Positions 10,801 to 21,500 of a stretch of DNA of 64,000 bases are shown piece after piece (position 1 is the stretch's first letter; the number at the start of each line of letters is the position of its first letter). The DNA is from Solicoccozyma terricola (lineage: Eukaryota; Basidiomycota; Tremellomycetes; Filobasidiales; Piskurozymaceae). The stretch spans positions 147,950 through 211,949 of the forward strand of contig BCLD01000010.1 in NCBI GenBank assembly GCA_001600875.1, given 5' to 3'. The notes beneath the pieces are model-generated. The model saw only the letters and a list, made by a program, of their open reading frames with translations, did not search any database and was not told the origin of the DNA. The position numbers and the translations under genes were made by a program.

Positions 10801-11764
10801 GAGAGCTAGCTGGTGTTGAAGAGCTGGAGTCGGGTTGGTGTAGGTGAGGAGGTGGTTGAGTTGGAATGACTGTATAGAATGGGATAAAGCGAATTAGATT
10901 GCACGGCCACTTCGTTGTATCGCAATATAACGTTTTACCTTGAGCCAGAGCACAATACAGCTTCCACAGAAAGCGTGACCACATGGTGTGAGCGTCAAAG
11001 GCTAGACCCCATGAGGTGAGCAAAATCAGCTCCTCTTCCTCATTGCCTCTCATCCCGTGTTTAACACCCACCTCGACGAATAATCCAGCGCACATACCAC
11101 ACGTCAATTCATTTGCCAACTCCTCATGCAACGGTTCTCTACCCTCTATTGGCGTCTCTATCGATTCATGTCCACCGTCTGGCTTGTCATCCACATTCAT
11201 CGCATCATTTTTTTCCATGTATCCATCGATTTTCGATACCATATCGACGTCAAATTCAATGGGAAGGGTACCGAATTCTTCAGTTATTTCTCGACCTGTT
11301 TGAGGGTCACTGTCATCGCTAGGAGTTGTGGAATCATTAAAGTCCATACCATCTCCCTCGTGATCTGTTTCATCCCCATTCGAATGTCTAAAATCGATAA
11401 TATTCCCGATGTCATTGCCGTTCCCTTCCCCTTCCCCTTCCCCCTCTCCTTGCCCACTCCCATTCATTCTCCTGACTTTCTGAGGTCGATCCTCCTGCTC
11501 CTCCTCACCCATCAATTCGAGTTCTCCCATTCTAATACCGTCATCTTCAGCTGCATCTTCATTCCCTTCATCCAGTAGACTAGTTCTTAAAGGCGGCGCA
11601 GAAGAACCTCTCGATCCAATCGTCGACCCTTCTCCTGAACTTCCATCGTTCATCAAACTGGTAGATGAACTAGTTGGGTTTGACGATGATCGAAGAGACA
11701 TGGTTATTTGAGAGTGAGTCCGTTTGAGGCGGGTTGAGGTAGATAATGAGGTGTTGGTGTTCAT
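7869..11764 (-). CDS. CHFR-like RING E3 ubiquitin ligase with Cys-rich region and PBZ-type zinc finger
   Basis: Thirteen exons (11072-11764, 10939-11001, 10573-10869, 10433-10510, 10207-10374, 10062-10150, 9927-9993, 9732-9865, 9519-9672, 8800-9453, 8634-8737, 8532-8569, 7869-8467) give 1045 residues. The N-terminal 220 residues are acidic, low-complexity sequence with no visible FHA domain. The RING starts in exon 1 (LTCGMCAGLF), continues as TPCGHAFCGSCI in exon 2 and ends at LSCPQCR in exon 3. A cysteine-rich region follows (YWGPCPFC; MCSVC; QSCGICGDGCCG). Near the C-terminus, across exons 11-12, LCKNGRACPYQSNMEHAKI plus YSH has C-x5-C-x7-H-x5-H spacing, as in the poly(ADP-ribose)-binding PBZ finger of CHFR. 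An Asp/Glu run (8173-8230) follows. CHFR proteins are mitotic-checkpoint or DNA-damage ubiquitin ligases; that role here is inferred. Confidence 0.85.
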
Positions 11765-12788
11765 GTTGTTCTGTGAGAGGGGGTATGAGACTCGCAGGAA
11801 CGGAATATCGAGGATAGATTGTGGTGAGAGCTGGACTGATTGCGGTGATGTGAATTCGAGTGAGCTTGTCAGAGGAACGTCGGTGATACTGTTGGGAAGG
11901 ACTGTTTTTTTTTTTTCACATAGTTGGAGGAGTTAGAAAAATTGGTGATTATAAGTGGATAGGAGAGTTCCACGGATGCTTGTCCGTGTTCCAAGACAAA
12001 GGACGATGAGGATTGATGATCATCGGCGGAAGCGAAGCTAGGACTGATCGGTAGCATTGGGAATCGACCCCAACATCCATCTCATTCTCCGCTCGATTCT
12101 TTTTGCCTCGAACCAAGTTCAACGTCATGAAAACGAATCATCACGATCATTCTGATGGTCCCACTTGGCCCGCATCCGGCCGCCCGCCACACCGATCACT
12201 TACCTATCACCGGCCTCCGACGACCAGTTCGACTGAGAAACACATGCACCGGAAGACCCTGATGTACGTGTTCCGTATGCGAAAGGCTGCGTTTCGGTTT
12301 AGTTTATGTGGGATTTGCCGACGACGACGATGGAGATGATGTTGACGAGGCCTGAGGTTGCGGAGGGGAGGGGGGAAGAAGGGGGGGGGGGGTTCCACGG
12401 TCAGCGGGGACGGGGATGGTAGCCCGGGAGTGGGGGAGGGGTAGTAACCAATGGCAGGCATTTTCGACCGTTCCTCCCGCATCCTCCTCCCATAAAATCC
12501 TCCTCTACAGAGTGTGCACTACCCACACTGCAATCCCTACACTGTTCTTGATCTGATTGCTCTTACCCTTTACTGGGCAGAATGCTGAGAACACCCCCCC
12601 ACCAACCACCCCCCGACCCAAGATTCGCCACCCATCCCTGTGTCACGTGCCGAGCTCGGGATCTCACCGTGACTCGTTATCTAACCATTCTCAGCTTTCC
12701 CTCCCACTCCCAAAAAGTTACGGAGAGCCAGCTTCAATAAACGTCTACAGCATCCTTCAGCAGCATACACAAAGCACAAATCACAAAC
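11765..12788. promoter_or_regulatory. Divergent promoter region, CHFR-like / ARG4
   Basis: About 1 kb between the two start codons. It holds a CCAAT box (AACCAATGG at about 12447), a G-rich run at 12361-12392, and a CACGTG E-box at 12644-12649, 140 bp before the ARG4 start. No coding exon is supported. Confidence 0.6.
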
Positions 12789-15065
12789 ATGGATGCTAAG
12801 GGTGACTTTTCAAAGAGGAAGCTATGGGGGTAAGTACGCGTGGTTGATTATACGTGGGGCCAAGTACTGATGAATCTCTCCTATTTTTTTCGCAGAGGTC
12901 GCTTCACCGGCACTACTGATCCTCTGTGAGTGTCTACGTAGAACCCCTCCTTTACCATTTCTTGCAAACTAAATACCATTCGTCACAGAATGCACCAGTA
13001 CAACCAATCCCTCGCTTATGATCGTCGGATGTACAAAGCCGACGTCAAGGGTTCTATCGCTTATGCTAAAGCATTAAGCAAGATTGGTATCGTCTCCTTT
13101 GAGGAGTGCGCCAAGATCGAGCAGGGTTTGAAAGCCGTCGAGAAGGAGTGGGAGGAGGGAAAGGTGAGGCAGTTGGGTTGTTTCTTTGCGCCACAGAGAG
13201 ATTACGGTGTTTGACCAGACGAAACGGGTTACAAGTTCGAGGTCAAGCCAGATGATGAAGATATTCACACTGCGAATGAACGTCGTCTCTCTGAGATCAT
13301 CGGAGCTTCAATTGGCGGAAAATTACATACAGGTCGAAGTAGGAACGATCAAGTTGCTACAGACATGAGGATCTGGTTGGTGAGTTTTACTTGGCGAAGG
13401 GCGGCGCGGGCTTCGGATTCGCAGTAGGTTATGAAGTTGCTGATCAGGAGACGCGGAAACGCGGAAACGCTCATAGATGGATGAAGCCGTAGCTATCAAG
13501 GGCTATCTCAAGGATTTAATCACCGTCATGACTGATAGAGCCGAGAAGGAGGTCGATGCTTTGATGCCTGGGTACACTCACGTTCAGGTGAGCATTTTAC
13601 TCTTGCTAAAGGTTACAAAACGATCCACTCATTCTAACGTCACCCCCCCCTCCTTCTCATAACAGCGAGCTCAACCCGTTCGATGGTCCCATTTCCTCCT
13701 CTCACACGCCCACGCCTTCCTCGCCGATCTCGACCGTCTTTCCTCTCTCATCCCACGTATCTCCGTCCTCCCTCTCGGAGGCGCGGCAATGGCAGGTAAC
13801 CCTTACGGAATCGATCGAGAATTCCTTCGTGAGGAACTTGGATTCCACTCGATTGGGGAAAACTCTATGCACATCGTTTGCGATAGGGATTTCGTCATAG
13901 AGTTCTTGCAATGGAGTAGTCTTTTGATGATTCATATGAGCAAAATGGCGGAGGATTTGATCATTTATTCCACCGCCGAGTTTGGGTTTGTTCAATTGAG
14001 CGATGCTTACAGGTGAGTGCAGGGGGAGTTTTGATAATGAAACACGATGCGCTTTTATTCTTATTCATTGGGCCCTTTGTTAGCACCGGTTCATCCATCA
14101 TGCCTCAAAAGAAGAACCCAGTGCATTGTCTTATGTCATGATCAAACCACTAGACCACCGCTGACGTCGTTGTCCTCCACACCATCGACAGGACTCCCTT
14201 GAACTCCTCCGTGGCAAATCTGGTCGAGTATTCGGTCAAATGTCCGGTTTCATGATGACAATGAAGGGACTTCCATCCACTTACAACAAGGATATGCAAG
14301 AAGACAAGGAACCATTGTTTGATTGCGTGGATACCGTCGCTAATAGTATCAGGATCGCTGAAGGTGTGGTCGCTACTTTGAGCGTGAGTCGGACATTGAC
14401 GGATGCGCCTTGGATTGCTTCTTATCTAGTCTATCTTATGCAGATCAACCGGGAGAAAATGAAGGCTGCGTTGACTATGGATATGTTGGCTACTGATTTG
14501 GCTGATTACCTCGTCAAGAAGGGAGTGAGTGGTCGCTAGTTGATCTCGCCTGATTGTCATCTCTCGCTGACTCCAACCCCCCCCCCCCCCCCCCCCCCCC
14601 TCCTTCTCTTCCCTCCNNNNNNNNNNNNNNNNNNNNNNNNNNNNNNNNNNNNNNNNNNNNNNNNNNNNNNNNNNNNNNNNNNNNNNNNNNNNNNNNNNNN
14701 NNNNNNNNNNNNNNNNNNNNNNNNNNNNNNNNNNNNNNNNNNNNNNNNNNNNNNNNNNNNNNNNNNNNNNNNNNNNNNNNNNNNNNNNNNNNNNNNNNNN
14801 NNNNNNNNNNNNNNNNNNNNNNNNNNNNNNNNNNNCCCACCATATCTCCGGCCGAGCTGTTGCCCTCGCCGAGAAGCTCTCTATCCCACTCTCCGATCTC
14901 ACGTTCGAGCAATTCAAAGAGCTCAGTGATAAATTTGAATCTGATGTCGATACAGTGTTCGACTTTGAGAACAGTGTCGAACGTCGAAACTTGCTGGGAG
15001 GACCCAGTAAGAAGGGGATCGAGAGGCAGGTCCAGGTGTTGAAGAAGGGCGTGGAGAATTTGTAG
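12789..15065 (+). CDS. ARG4: Argininosuccinate lyase
   Basis: Cleaves argininosuccinate to arginine and fumarate, the last step of arginine synthesis. Exons: 12789-12829, 12896-12925, 12989-13163, 13236-13379, 13477-13587, 13666-14012, 14084-14120, 14192-14383, 14444-14524, then a final exon entering from the assembly gap at 14836 and stopping at 15065. Recognisable blocks are [49 protein letters not shown] and the fumarase-superfamily signature [11 protein letters not shown], which spans exons 6-8. The gap hides only the few residues (about VPFRET in the family) between exon 9 and [13 protein letters not shown]. The intron at 14121 has an unusual donor, GTGCAT. ARG2 lies 4.4 kb away, with WDR24 between. 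Confidence 0.95.
14577..14600. repeat. C24 homopolymer before the assembly gap
   Basis: Twenty-four C in the last ARG4 intron, followed by TCCTTCTCTTCCCTCC and then N. This is another polypyrimidine-tract position expanded into poly-C, and probably the reason the assembly broke here. Confidence 0.85.
14617..14835. other. Assembly gap (219 N)
   Basis: An N run inside the last ARG4 intron and the first bases of its last exon. Translations crossing it are meaningless. Confidence 0.99.
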
Positions 15066-15127
15066 ATAGACGCCAAAAAAGACGAAGGCTCGTCGTAATT
15101 ACCGTATGATGACGATCGAGTTGATTG

Positions 15128-15137
15128 GTCACGTGAC
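15128..15137. promoter_or_regulatory. GTCACGTGAC palindrome upstream of WDR24
   Basis: A perfect 10-bp palindrome centred on a CACGTG E-box, between the ARG4 stop and the WDR24 start. In fungi this core is bound by Cbf1-type bHLH factors; the full 10-mer equals the mammalian CLEAR consensus. Function here is inferred. Confidence 0.5.
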
Positions 15138-15169
15138 AGTGTCAACACACGCCGAGAGCTCGAGGTTGT

Positions 15170-18100
15170 ATGCAGGAGACCATCTACTTTCGTCTATATG
15201 TCCATGCAACAAGCAGGGTGGTTGGAGTAGGAAGCCGAGCATGCAAGTCCTCGCCAGCGCGTTCTCGTGAGTCTTCCGGCGGCCAACTCCTACCACATCC
15301 GAGAGACTCATACCCTTGTGGACTCCTTTCCAGTGCAACGCTGTCCGGCGCGGACAGGTCACATACTCGTCTGGTCTCTCCTCGAGGCGACAGTCGCTTC
15401 CGGGACGAAAGCCCGTCAATCGTTCCCTCACCGACGGAGTTGAACTTTCCTCTTCAAGCTAAACGCAGAACGATCCCGGAGTCTGTCTATGATGATCCAC
15501 GATCGCCTTACCACGGGTACGCAACCTTTGATGTTCCACCGAGCCCACTCACCCCTACTCCGAGAGGACAAGGCGATGGACAACGGCGCTTTGGATCTGG
15601 AAGTAACCTTCATATCAATCTCATTGATCCACACTCTCAGGCATCATCCTACGAGGACCCTCTTCCATTTGCCCACCTGCGGAGTCCGGCCAACTCGAGC
15701 GAAGGAGGTGGTTTCCGAGCCATGCAGGCTTCTCACTCTGGACTTGGCGGCGGAGCCTCATCTCGCGACAAGGATGTGAGGACCATGCTGTATCAGGCAT
15801 CTCCCGGGGCTCTCCGGAGGCTGGCTAGAGCAGGAGGAGGAGGAGGAGAATCGCAGCCCATTCGACCGAGGAGTATGGCAGCTGGTCCACCTGGGACTGG
15901 GAGGGTGGCAGTTGCTGCTGGTGATGGTAAGTGCATGGATGTCAAGCAAAGGAAGGCATAGAGACATTCCTGATGAATAGGCGAATAGCATTGCGCATCT
16001 TACACGTATCGTCATCACCAACACCTGGTTCAAGTACCCCTCCTAGCGCCACTCCACCCGTCCAAGAACCTTCAAATTCCAGCTGGACATCTGTAGGATC
16101 TCAGATCAAGAACTTGGGTGTTGGACCAGGAGGAGTAAGAGTGGAGGAAATTGTGAATATGTGGAAAGGCGTTCCTGCTGGCGGAGCTGGAAGAAGTATC
16201 AATCATATCGAATGGGGCGTTGGAGGTAAGTGACAGATATATCAAACCTGACGAAGGATATAGCTCATTTCTTACGCTAAACGTAGCTTTCGACAACAAG
16301 ATCCTGGCTGCTTGCAGTAATGGAAACTTTCTGATCTTCGATGTTAATCGAGGTCGATGCGGTAAGTGCAATCTGATTTACTGGTACGCAGCCACTCATT
16401 TGCAATTCCCTTGGAACGTCAGAGCGCGAGGTCGTTGGAGATCATACTCGAGCACTTCTCTGCCTTGGTCTTTCTAAAGTCCCAGAGCAAGGCCATCGGC
16501 TGCTGACCGCGGGAGCCGATGGCTTCGCTCGTCTCTGGGTGGGTATTCGTATCGAATGACATTACCTGCACATTTTGACCATTTTTCGTGCCTCCCAACA
16601 GGACCTGCGACAGCCTCAGCGATCGGCACTTCGTTCCTTCCGGCATCCGGCAAGCATTACAGCGGTCACATTTTCCCCGGCGGAAGTGGCGAATACATCC
16701 TCCGCAAACTCCTATGTCATCGGACTAGAGACTGGCTCGATATTCCGCTACGAATGGAAGAACTTGTCTCGGGCGGTTGGTCGAGTTACTGCTGCGCATG
16801 GAGCTAGAGCGGTGACGACTCTGCAATGGAAATGCGGGAGCTCAATGGATCGTGATGAGGAGGATGGGAAGTTGTTAGGTCGGGGTGGATGGCTCGCCAG
16901 TGGAGGTCTGGACAGGACGGTCAAGGTGAGAACGTTCTTATTTACGATTGACTTCACCCTAATAAGTGGTACGAACCTAGATCTGGGATATGTCTACGGT
17001 GGAACTTCCAAACGATCCGCATCACATCATCTTTGCGCCTCATCCTGTGCGGCGAATAGCTTGGCGACCAAATCACGATACTGAGATAGCTGTTGTCTCT
17101 ACTCGCTCCGGGATCAACGATGTCGCATCGCCGTGCGATCGGAAGTGCGAAACCGTCACAGCCGATTCGAATGATGGAATGACCGACGAGGATGAAAGTC
17201 GTTTGGAGATCTGGGATGTTCGACGCAGCTACGTAGCCAAGTACACCCTGGGCCAAGCAGCACGCTTCGGAGCCACTGGGGCCGCTAGTGATATCCTTTG
17301 GGCGGACGGGTCGCATGGGCAAGCACTGCAAGCGTGCTATTCCAGTGGTGCGTTTATCCAAATCGATACACAACATCATCGCCGGCCTTTGGACTTCGTC
17401 CCCAGACAAGCACTTTGCTGGGGTAACAAGGGTGAGCTCGTGGCAGCTATAGATCGATGGGTCGTTGGCGAGGTTCCGTTTGATGACATGTGAGTCCATA
17501 AGTGGGGGAAAGATCATCAACAGACTGAATTTAACCTCTCGCCACTCTTCCTATGCCTAGCCGCCCGGAGAACCTCTCTCATTTGGACAAGCTGGGCATG
17601 AAGCCCAAAGCGATATCAAATCCTCCTTTCCACACTCGCCAAGCGCTGGCAAGTATTTCCAGCTTGATGTGGCATGACGATGAGGCATTCGTTTATATGG
17701 CGAACAACTATCGAATATCAACGGACGAGGGTGTCACAACAGATAGTGTCTGTCTATGGAATGCGAAAGTGAGGGAATGGTCGATGACAAAGTCTGCAGG
17801 ACCAACCCAAATGACTAACCAAAGCTGTTTGGTCAGATCGCAGAAACGGCGGAAGACACGGTGGCTATGCGCGTCTGGTTACTGGCGGACCAATATCTTG
17901 AAGTTTACCAAACCATCCTCGCGAAGACGTCCCAGCCAGAGCTCGAAGTATCTGCCACGGGTACAGATACAGATGCAGTGACGCGTGTTGCGCCCACCTA
18001 CTCGCAGGCTGAAGGCATTGCCAAAGTCCAGTCTGTGACAACATCAGGCCGCAGCACGCCAGAGCATCAGGAACGGTCACGTTCAGCATTCAGAATACGG

Positions 18101-19407
18101 TCCAAATCAATATCTTCAGTGTCCAGCTCGCCTCCCGATCTCTCGACCCAGCACTTGGTGGGATCCGTGGTGGACAAGGCACATCTCTCGTCGAGTATTG
18201 TAACCGTACAACGTCTCAACGGCACCCTCGATGGTCGTTCGGAGGTAAATGTGATGCCCTCCAGCATTTCTGTTCGCGGTGGGCTGCATTTCAGTGGTTC
18301 GCGAGAAAGGGGTAGGAAGATGCCGTTATCAGATGGCCATGACGATGTCAACGAACTCAGCTATGCCAAGGAGGTCAAAAGCGGAGCAGTGGTAATGGAT
18401 AATGACAGAAAAAAAGATGAAGCTCTAAAGTCATGGTTGGATACGCATCACAAGATCATGGAAGGTGTTCTTGAGGGGGCAGTTGACAGGGTGAGGACGT
18501 GTCAATGTGAACCAGGGGTGAAATGATTCGAAATGATGCTGATAAGTCGGCTCACAGGGAGACGCACAGCTAGCTGCTACACTGCTGCTGATTTTGGGGA
18601 GGTTCATGCTTTTCCCCAAGAAGAGGAAGGAGCGCATCGTAGTGGCGTATATAGATCAATTGGAGCGTAGACGATTGCCAACCGCTGCAGCTCGAATTCG
18701 CAAATGGACTCACATCAACTCGTTGAAGGACGCGACTTTGGTGAGTGTACGATCAGACTGGTCTGGCCGCAAACGCTTACACACTCCGAGATGCCACAGG
18801 CGGAGACTACTTTCTACACTCGCTGCGACCGTTGCTCTCGACCTATGCAGATAGAAGGCGACCTCCATCCTACTGCATATTGGTACTGCCGGAAATGCAG
18901 GTCACCAACCACCGTCTGCGTCATCTGGTGAGTTTAAGGGTGTTGAGATTGGTGTCCAGAAACTCAGGCTGACGACCAGTGGCGTCGCTCAGTGGGCTGG
19001 ATGTACCTGGACTGCAGCATGTCTGCACGTCATGTAACCATGGTGCTCATGTGGTGAGTGTAAATGTTCGATAAATTAAAACCGTTGCACTGACGACATG
19101 ATGATTTTTTCTAGCGATGTCTACAAGACTTCTTCGGTAGGTTACCGCAGTCAGGGTATTTGTTTTCACGCTTTTCCTAACCCAGTCCATCTTGCCGGCA
19201 GCTCGCCATGAAAAGTCGCCCTTTCCGCGCGCCAAACGCATTAAGCCGGAATCCCCCCTCGCTAAGACGCCAACCTGGACGTCATTTGCCTCAGCTTTCA
19301 GCATCGATTCAGATCGGTCCAACGAGCTATCTGCATACTCGGAGATAGCTGCGGGATCAGCCCCGCCTAGCTGTCCTGCGGGTTGTGAATGCAATTGTTG
19401 GGGCTGA
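15170..19407 (+). CDS. WDR24: WDR24/Sea2 (Rtc1), GATOR2 complex subunit
   Basis: Thirteen exons (15170-15926, 15989-16225, 16287-16361, 16423-16538, 16602-16925, 16981-17489, 17561-17768, 17825-18490, 18558-18740, 18800-18927, 18993-19053, 19115-19136, 19202-19407) give 1163 residues. After about 270 disordered residues come WD40 blades (LTAGADGFARLWD, ASITAVTFSP, LASGGLDRTVKIWD, RLEIWDVRR), a helical solenoid with Ser-rich inserts, and a C-terminal RING/zinc-ribbon: CDRCSRPM, YWYCRKC, VCVIC, CTSCNHGAHVRC, and CPAGCECNC at the end. This order is diagnostic of WDR24, which relays amino-acid sufficiency to TORC1 at the vacuole. The start is uncertain: an ATG at 15241 with a 67-nt intron (15267-15333) joins the same frame and would give 1117 residues. 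One exon is 22 nt. Confidence 0.92.
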
Positions 19408-19470
19408 AGCTAGCAGGTGCTTTTACGGGAATTCCTCATTACCCACCGGAAAAAGGCAGTATGTCGGCTT

Positions 19471-21402
19471 TCAATCGGACCATGCAGACGGAATGGTGCA
19501 GGCTACTTCTTCCCAGTCGTCCAATCGCCCCTTCTCCTCATTCTCAATGAAGTGGATTCGGACATCGCTCCCTGTGATTGGAGTACCGACGCCTAACAAA
19601 CCCTGCAACCTCTCCTCCGCGTCACACCAAAACATCTTCCACTTTCCACTCGTGATGAAGCCATTGCTTCGTTCGTGATACCACTTGTTAACGGGATTAT
19701 CAACTCGAGACCGCCACACGAGATCTCGACCGTGTCCTACACCGGAGAGAGAGCCGACATTGGGATTTGCTGCGTCCTTGAGACCGAGACCAAATGTCTC
19801 GTCACGCAGAGCGACCCAAAGGAAGTCTACGGTTCCGTCTCCTTGATGGGACGGGAGAACGGCGAATTTATCAAGGTAACAGAAGGGGAGGTGTTTGCTG
19901 GTCGAGCTCGCCGCTGCTCCCTCATTTGTGCACAAAGCTGCTCCGGCATAGTCGCCGATGACGATGAGAAAATCGAGATGTTTCTCAAGGCGTGAATAAA
20001 AGGCGTGCCGATCCAATTTCCGCCTGAAGCTCTTTTCAAGTAGTTCGGTAAAGCGTTCTTGATCAATGGAAGCAAAGTCCCTGACAACCGTCACCGGCAA
20101 ACCTTTTCGTATCAGAGTTGGAGTATGACGAGAGACCTTCCCTTCGGATAGTAAAGAGTGCGGTAGAGAAGCAGAAAAAGTCGGCTTGTTGGTTATGAGA
20201 TTGGCGATGAGAGCGGCCGGCGACTTGTGAGAGACTACCAGGGCAGACGAAGCTCTTGGCATAATGGCCAAACAATCTTTTGCAAGCTCGAGGTTGGACA
20301 GAGCTGTCGGATGTGTGTCCTTCCATTGCGGAAGAAAGTTTCGACGGATAAAATCATGCTCCGACTCGAGATTGATCGATAAATGCGGGAGACCGGATCG
20401 AGCGTAAGACGGAATGCCACCTTCTCGATTGATAATAAGCAGCCTAAGTGGAGTCATATCACTCTCATTCGAGCTTTTCGAACTCTGTCCTATGGATCGT
20501 CCGGCATCCACCATCGCGGTGCATAACGCTTTCATTATGGCATTCCCGTCCACATGATGTGACTTGCAATGCTCATCCAGCGCAAATGGCATGATCACCG
20601 GAATCTCTCCATCTTCCACCGCTCTCCGAATGTGTTCGAGACCTTCGCCTTCGACGTAAATCTCGCGAGTACCATCTGCAGATTCATCGAGCGGTCGAGA
20701 GCTGATCACGGTGGCTAGAATGGGTCGAGCAGGTGCGCGATGTTTGATAAGGGAAGACACTGTTCGTTCTACGTCTCTCATGGCGATGGTGCGAAGGTCT
20801 TGAGGGGAGAGGCCATTCGCTAATCCAGAGTTGAGGTCATCTCGATCCACCACGATGACGCTGACCAATCCGAGCTTTTGAAGGTATGCCATACCTTTTG
20901 CTACAGATCCGAGCTGAGCTTCCGTGAATGGTCCTTGAATTTTGACGAGCGCCGTTCTACGAGCTGCATGACCGAGGATATCCTCGACGACTGGAGTATC
21001 ATTAGAGGTAGAAGCTTTAGATCCGGTTAAACGGCCATCTGGGGAAAACGTAGCAAGAAAACTACGAGAATCTCGAGCCGATGGTCCAGCCTGCAGTAGA
21101 GATAAGACGAATTCCTGAAACAGCAGCATTCGAAAATCAGCAGATGAGACAGGACTTGCAGCATCTGGATACACACTCCATCCTCCTCCGCCTTATGCTG
21201 CATGGCTGTGGACTCATGACGGTGACGCTTTGCCTGAACGTGCAAGTAAAACCACCAAGTTGCACAAAATCAGTGCGAGGGTAGTGATAGTCAGCTATGC
21301 GCGTCCGAAGCTCACCCCTAGGCCGGTAGCTCCATAGCAGACCCCGCATAGTCGTACAGAAGCAGCTCGCAGACCAGTACGAGTGCGCAAGACGGCAGTC
21401 AT
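19471..21402 (-). CDS. ARG2: N-acetylglutamate synthase, mitochondrial
   Basis: Catalyses the first step of arginine synthesis, acetyl-CoA + glutamate to N-acetylglutamate, in mitochondria. Exons 21316-21402, 21177-21233 and 19471-21114 encode 595 residues. The first exon is an ideal targeting peptide ([20 protein letters not shown]). A degenerate amino-acid-kinase domain follows ([43 protein letters not shown]). The C-terminal N-acetyltransferase domain contains [46 protein letters not shown] and [16 protein letters not shown]24 converges on it with 63 bp between the stops, and PRMT5 ends only 98 bp upstream of its start. Confidence 0.93.
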
Positions 21403-21500
21403 GGAAAGCTAATGCAGATGTTGATGATGACCCCTGCGGAATGACTCGACTGGACCGAACATCTATCTTCACCATCCCTCCGGCAATTGGTGACACGTGA

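Noticed and set aside
14426..15148. ORFs crossing the N runs at 14617-14835 and 34353-34567
   Set aside because: N translates as unknown residues, so these frames have no support.
15170..15333. A separate short gene at the start of WDR24
   Set aside because: The open frame is continuous with WDR24, and the alternative ATG at 15241 with a 67-nt intron joins the same frame; both are start-site options of one gene.
19471..21174. ARG2 start at the upstream end of its main open frame
   Set aside because: That frame begins with a non-ATG codon inside an intron; two upstream exons joined in phase give an ATG at 21402 with a mitochondrial targeting peptide.
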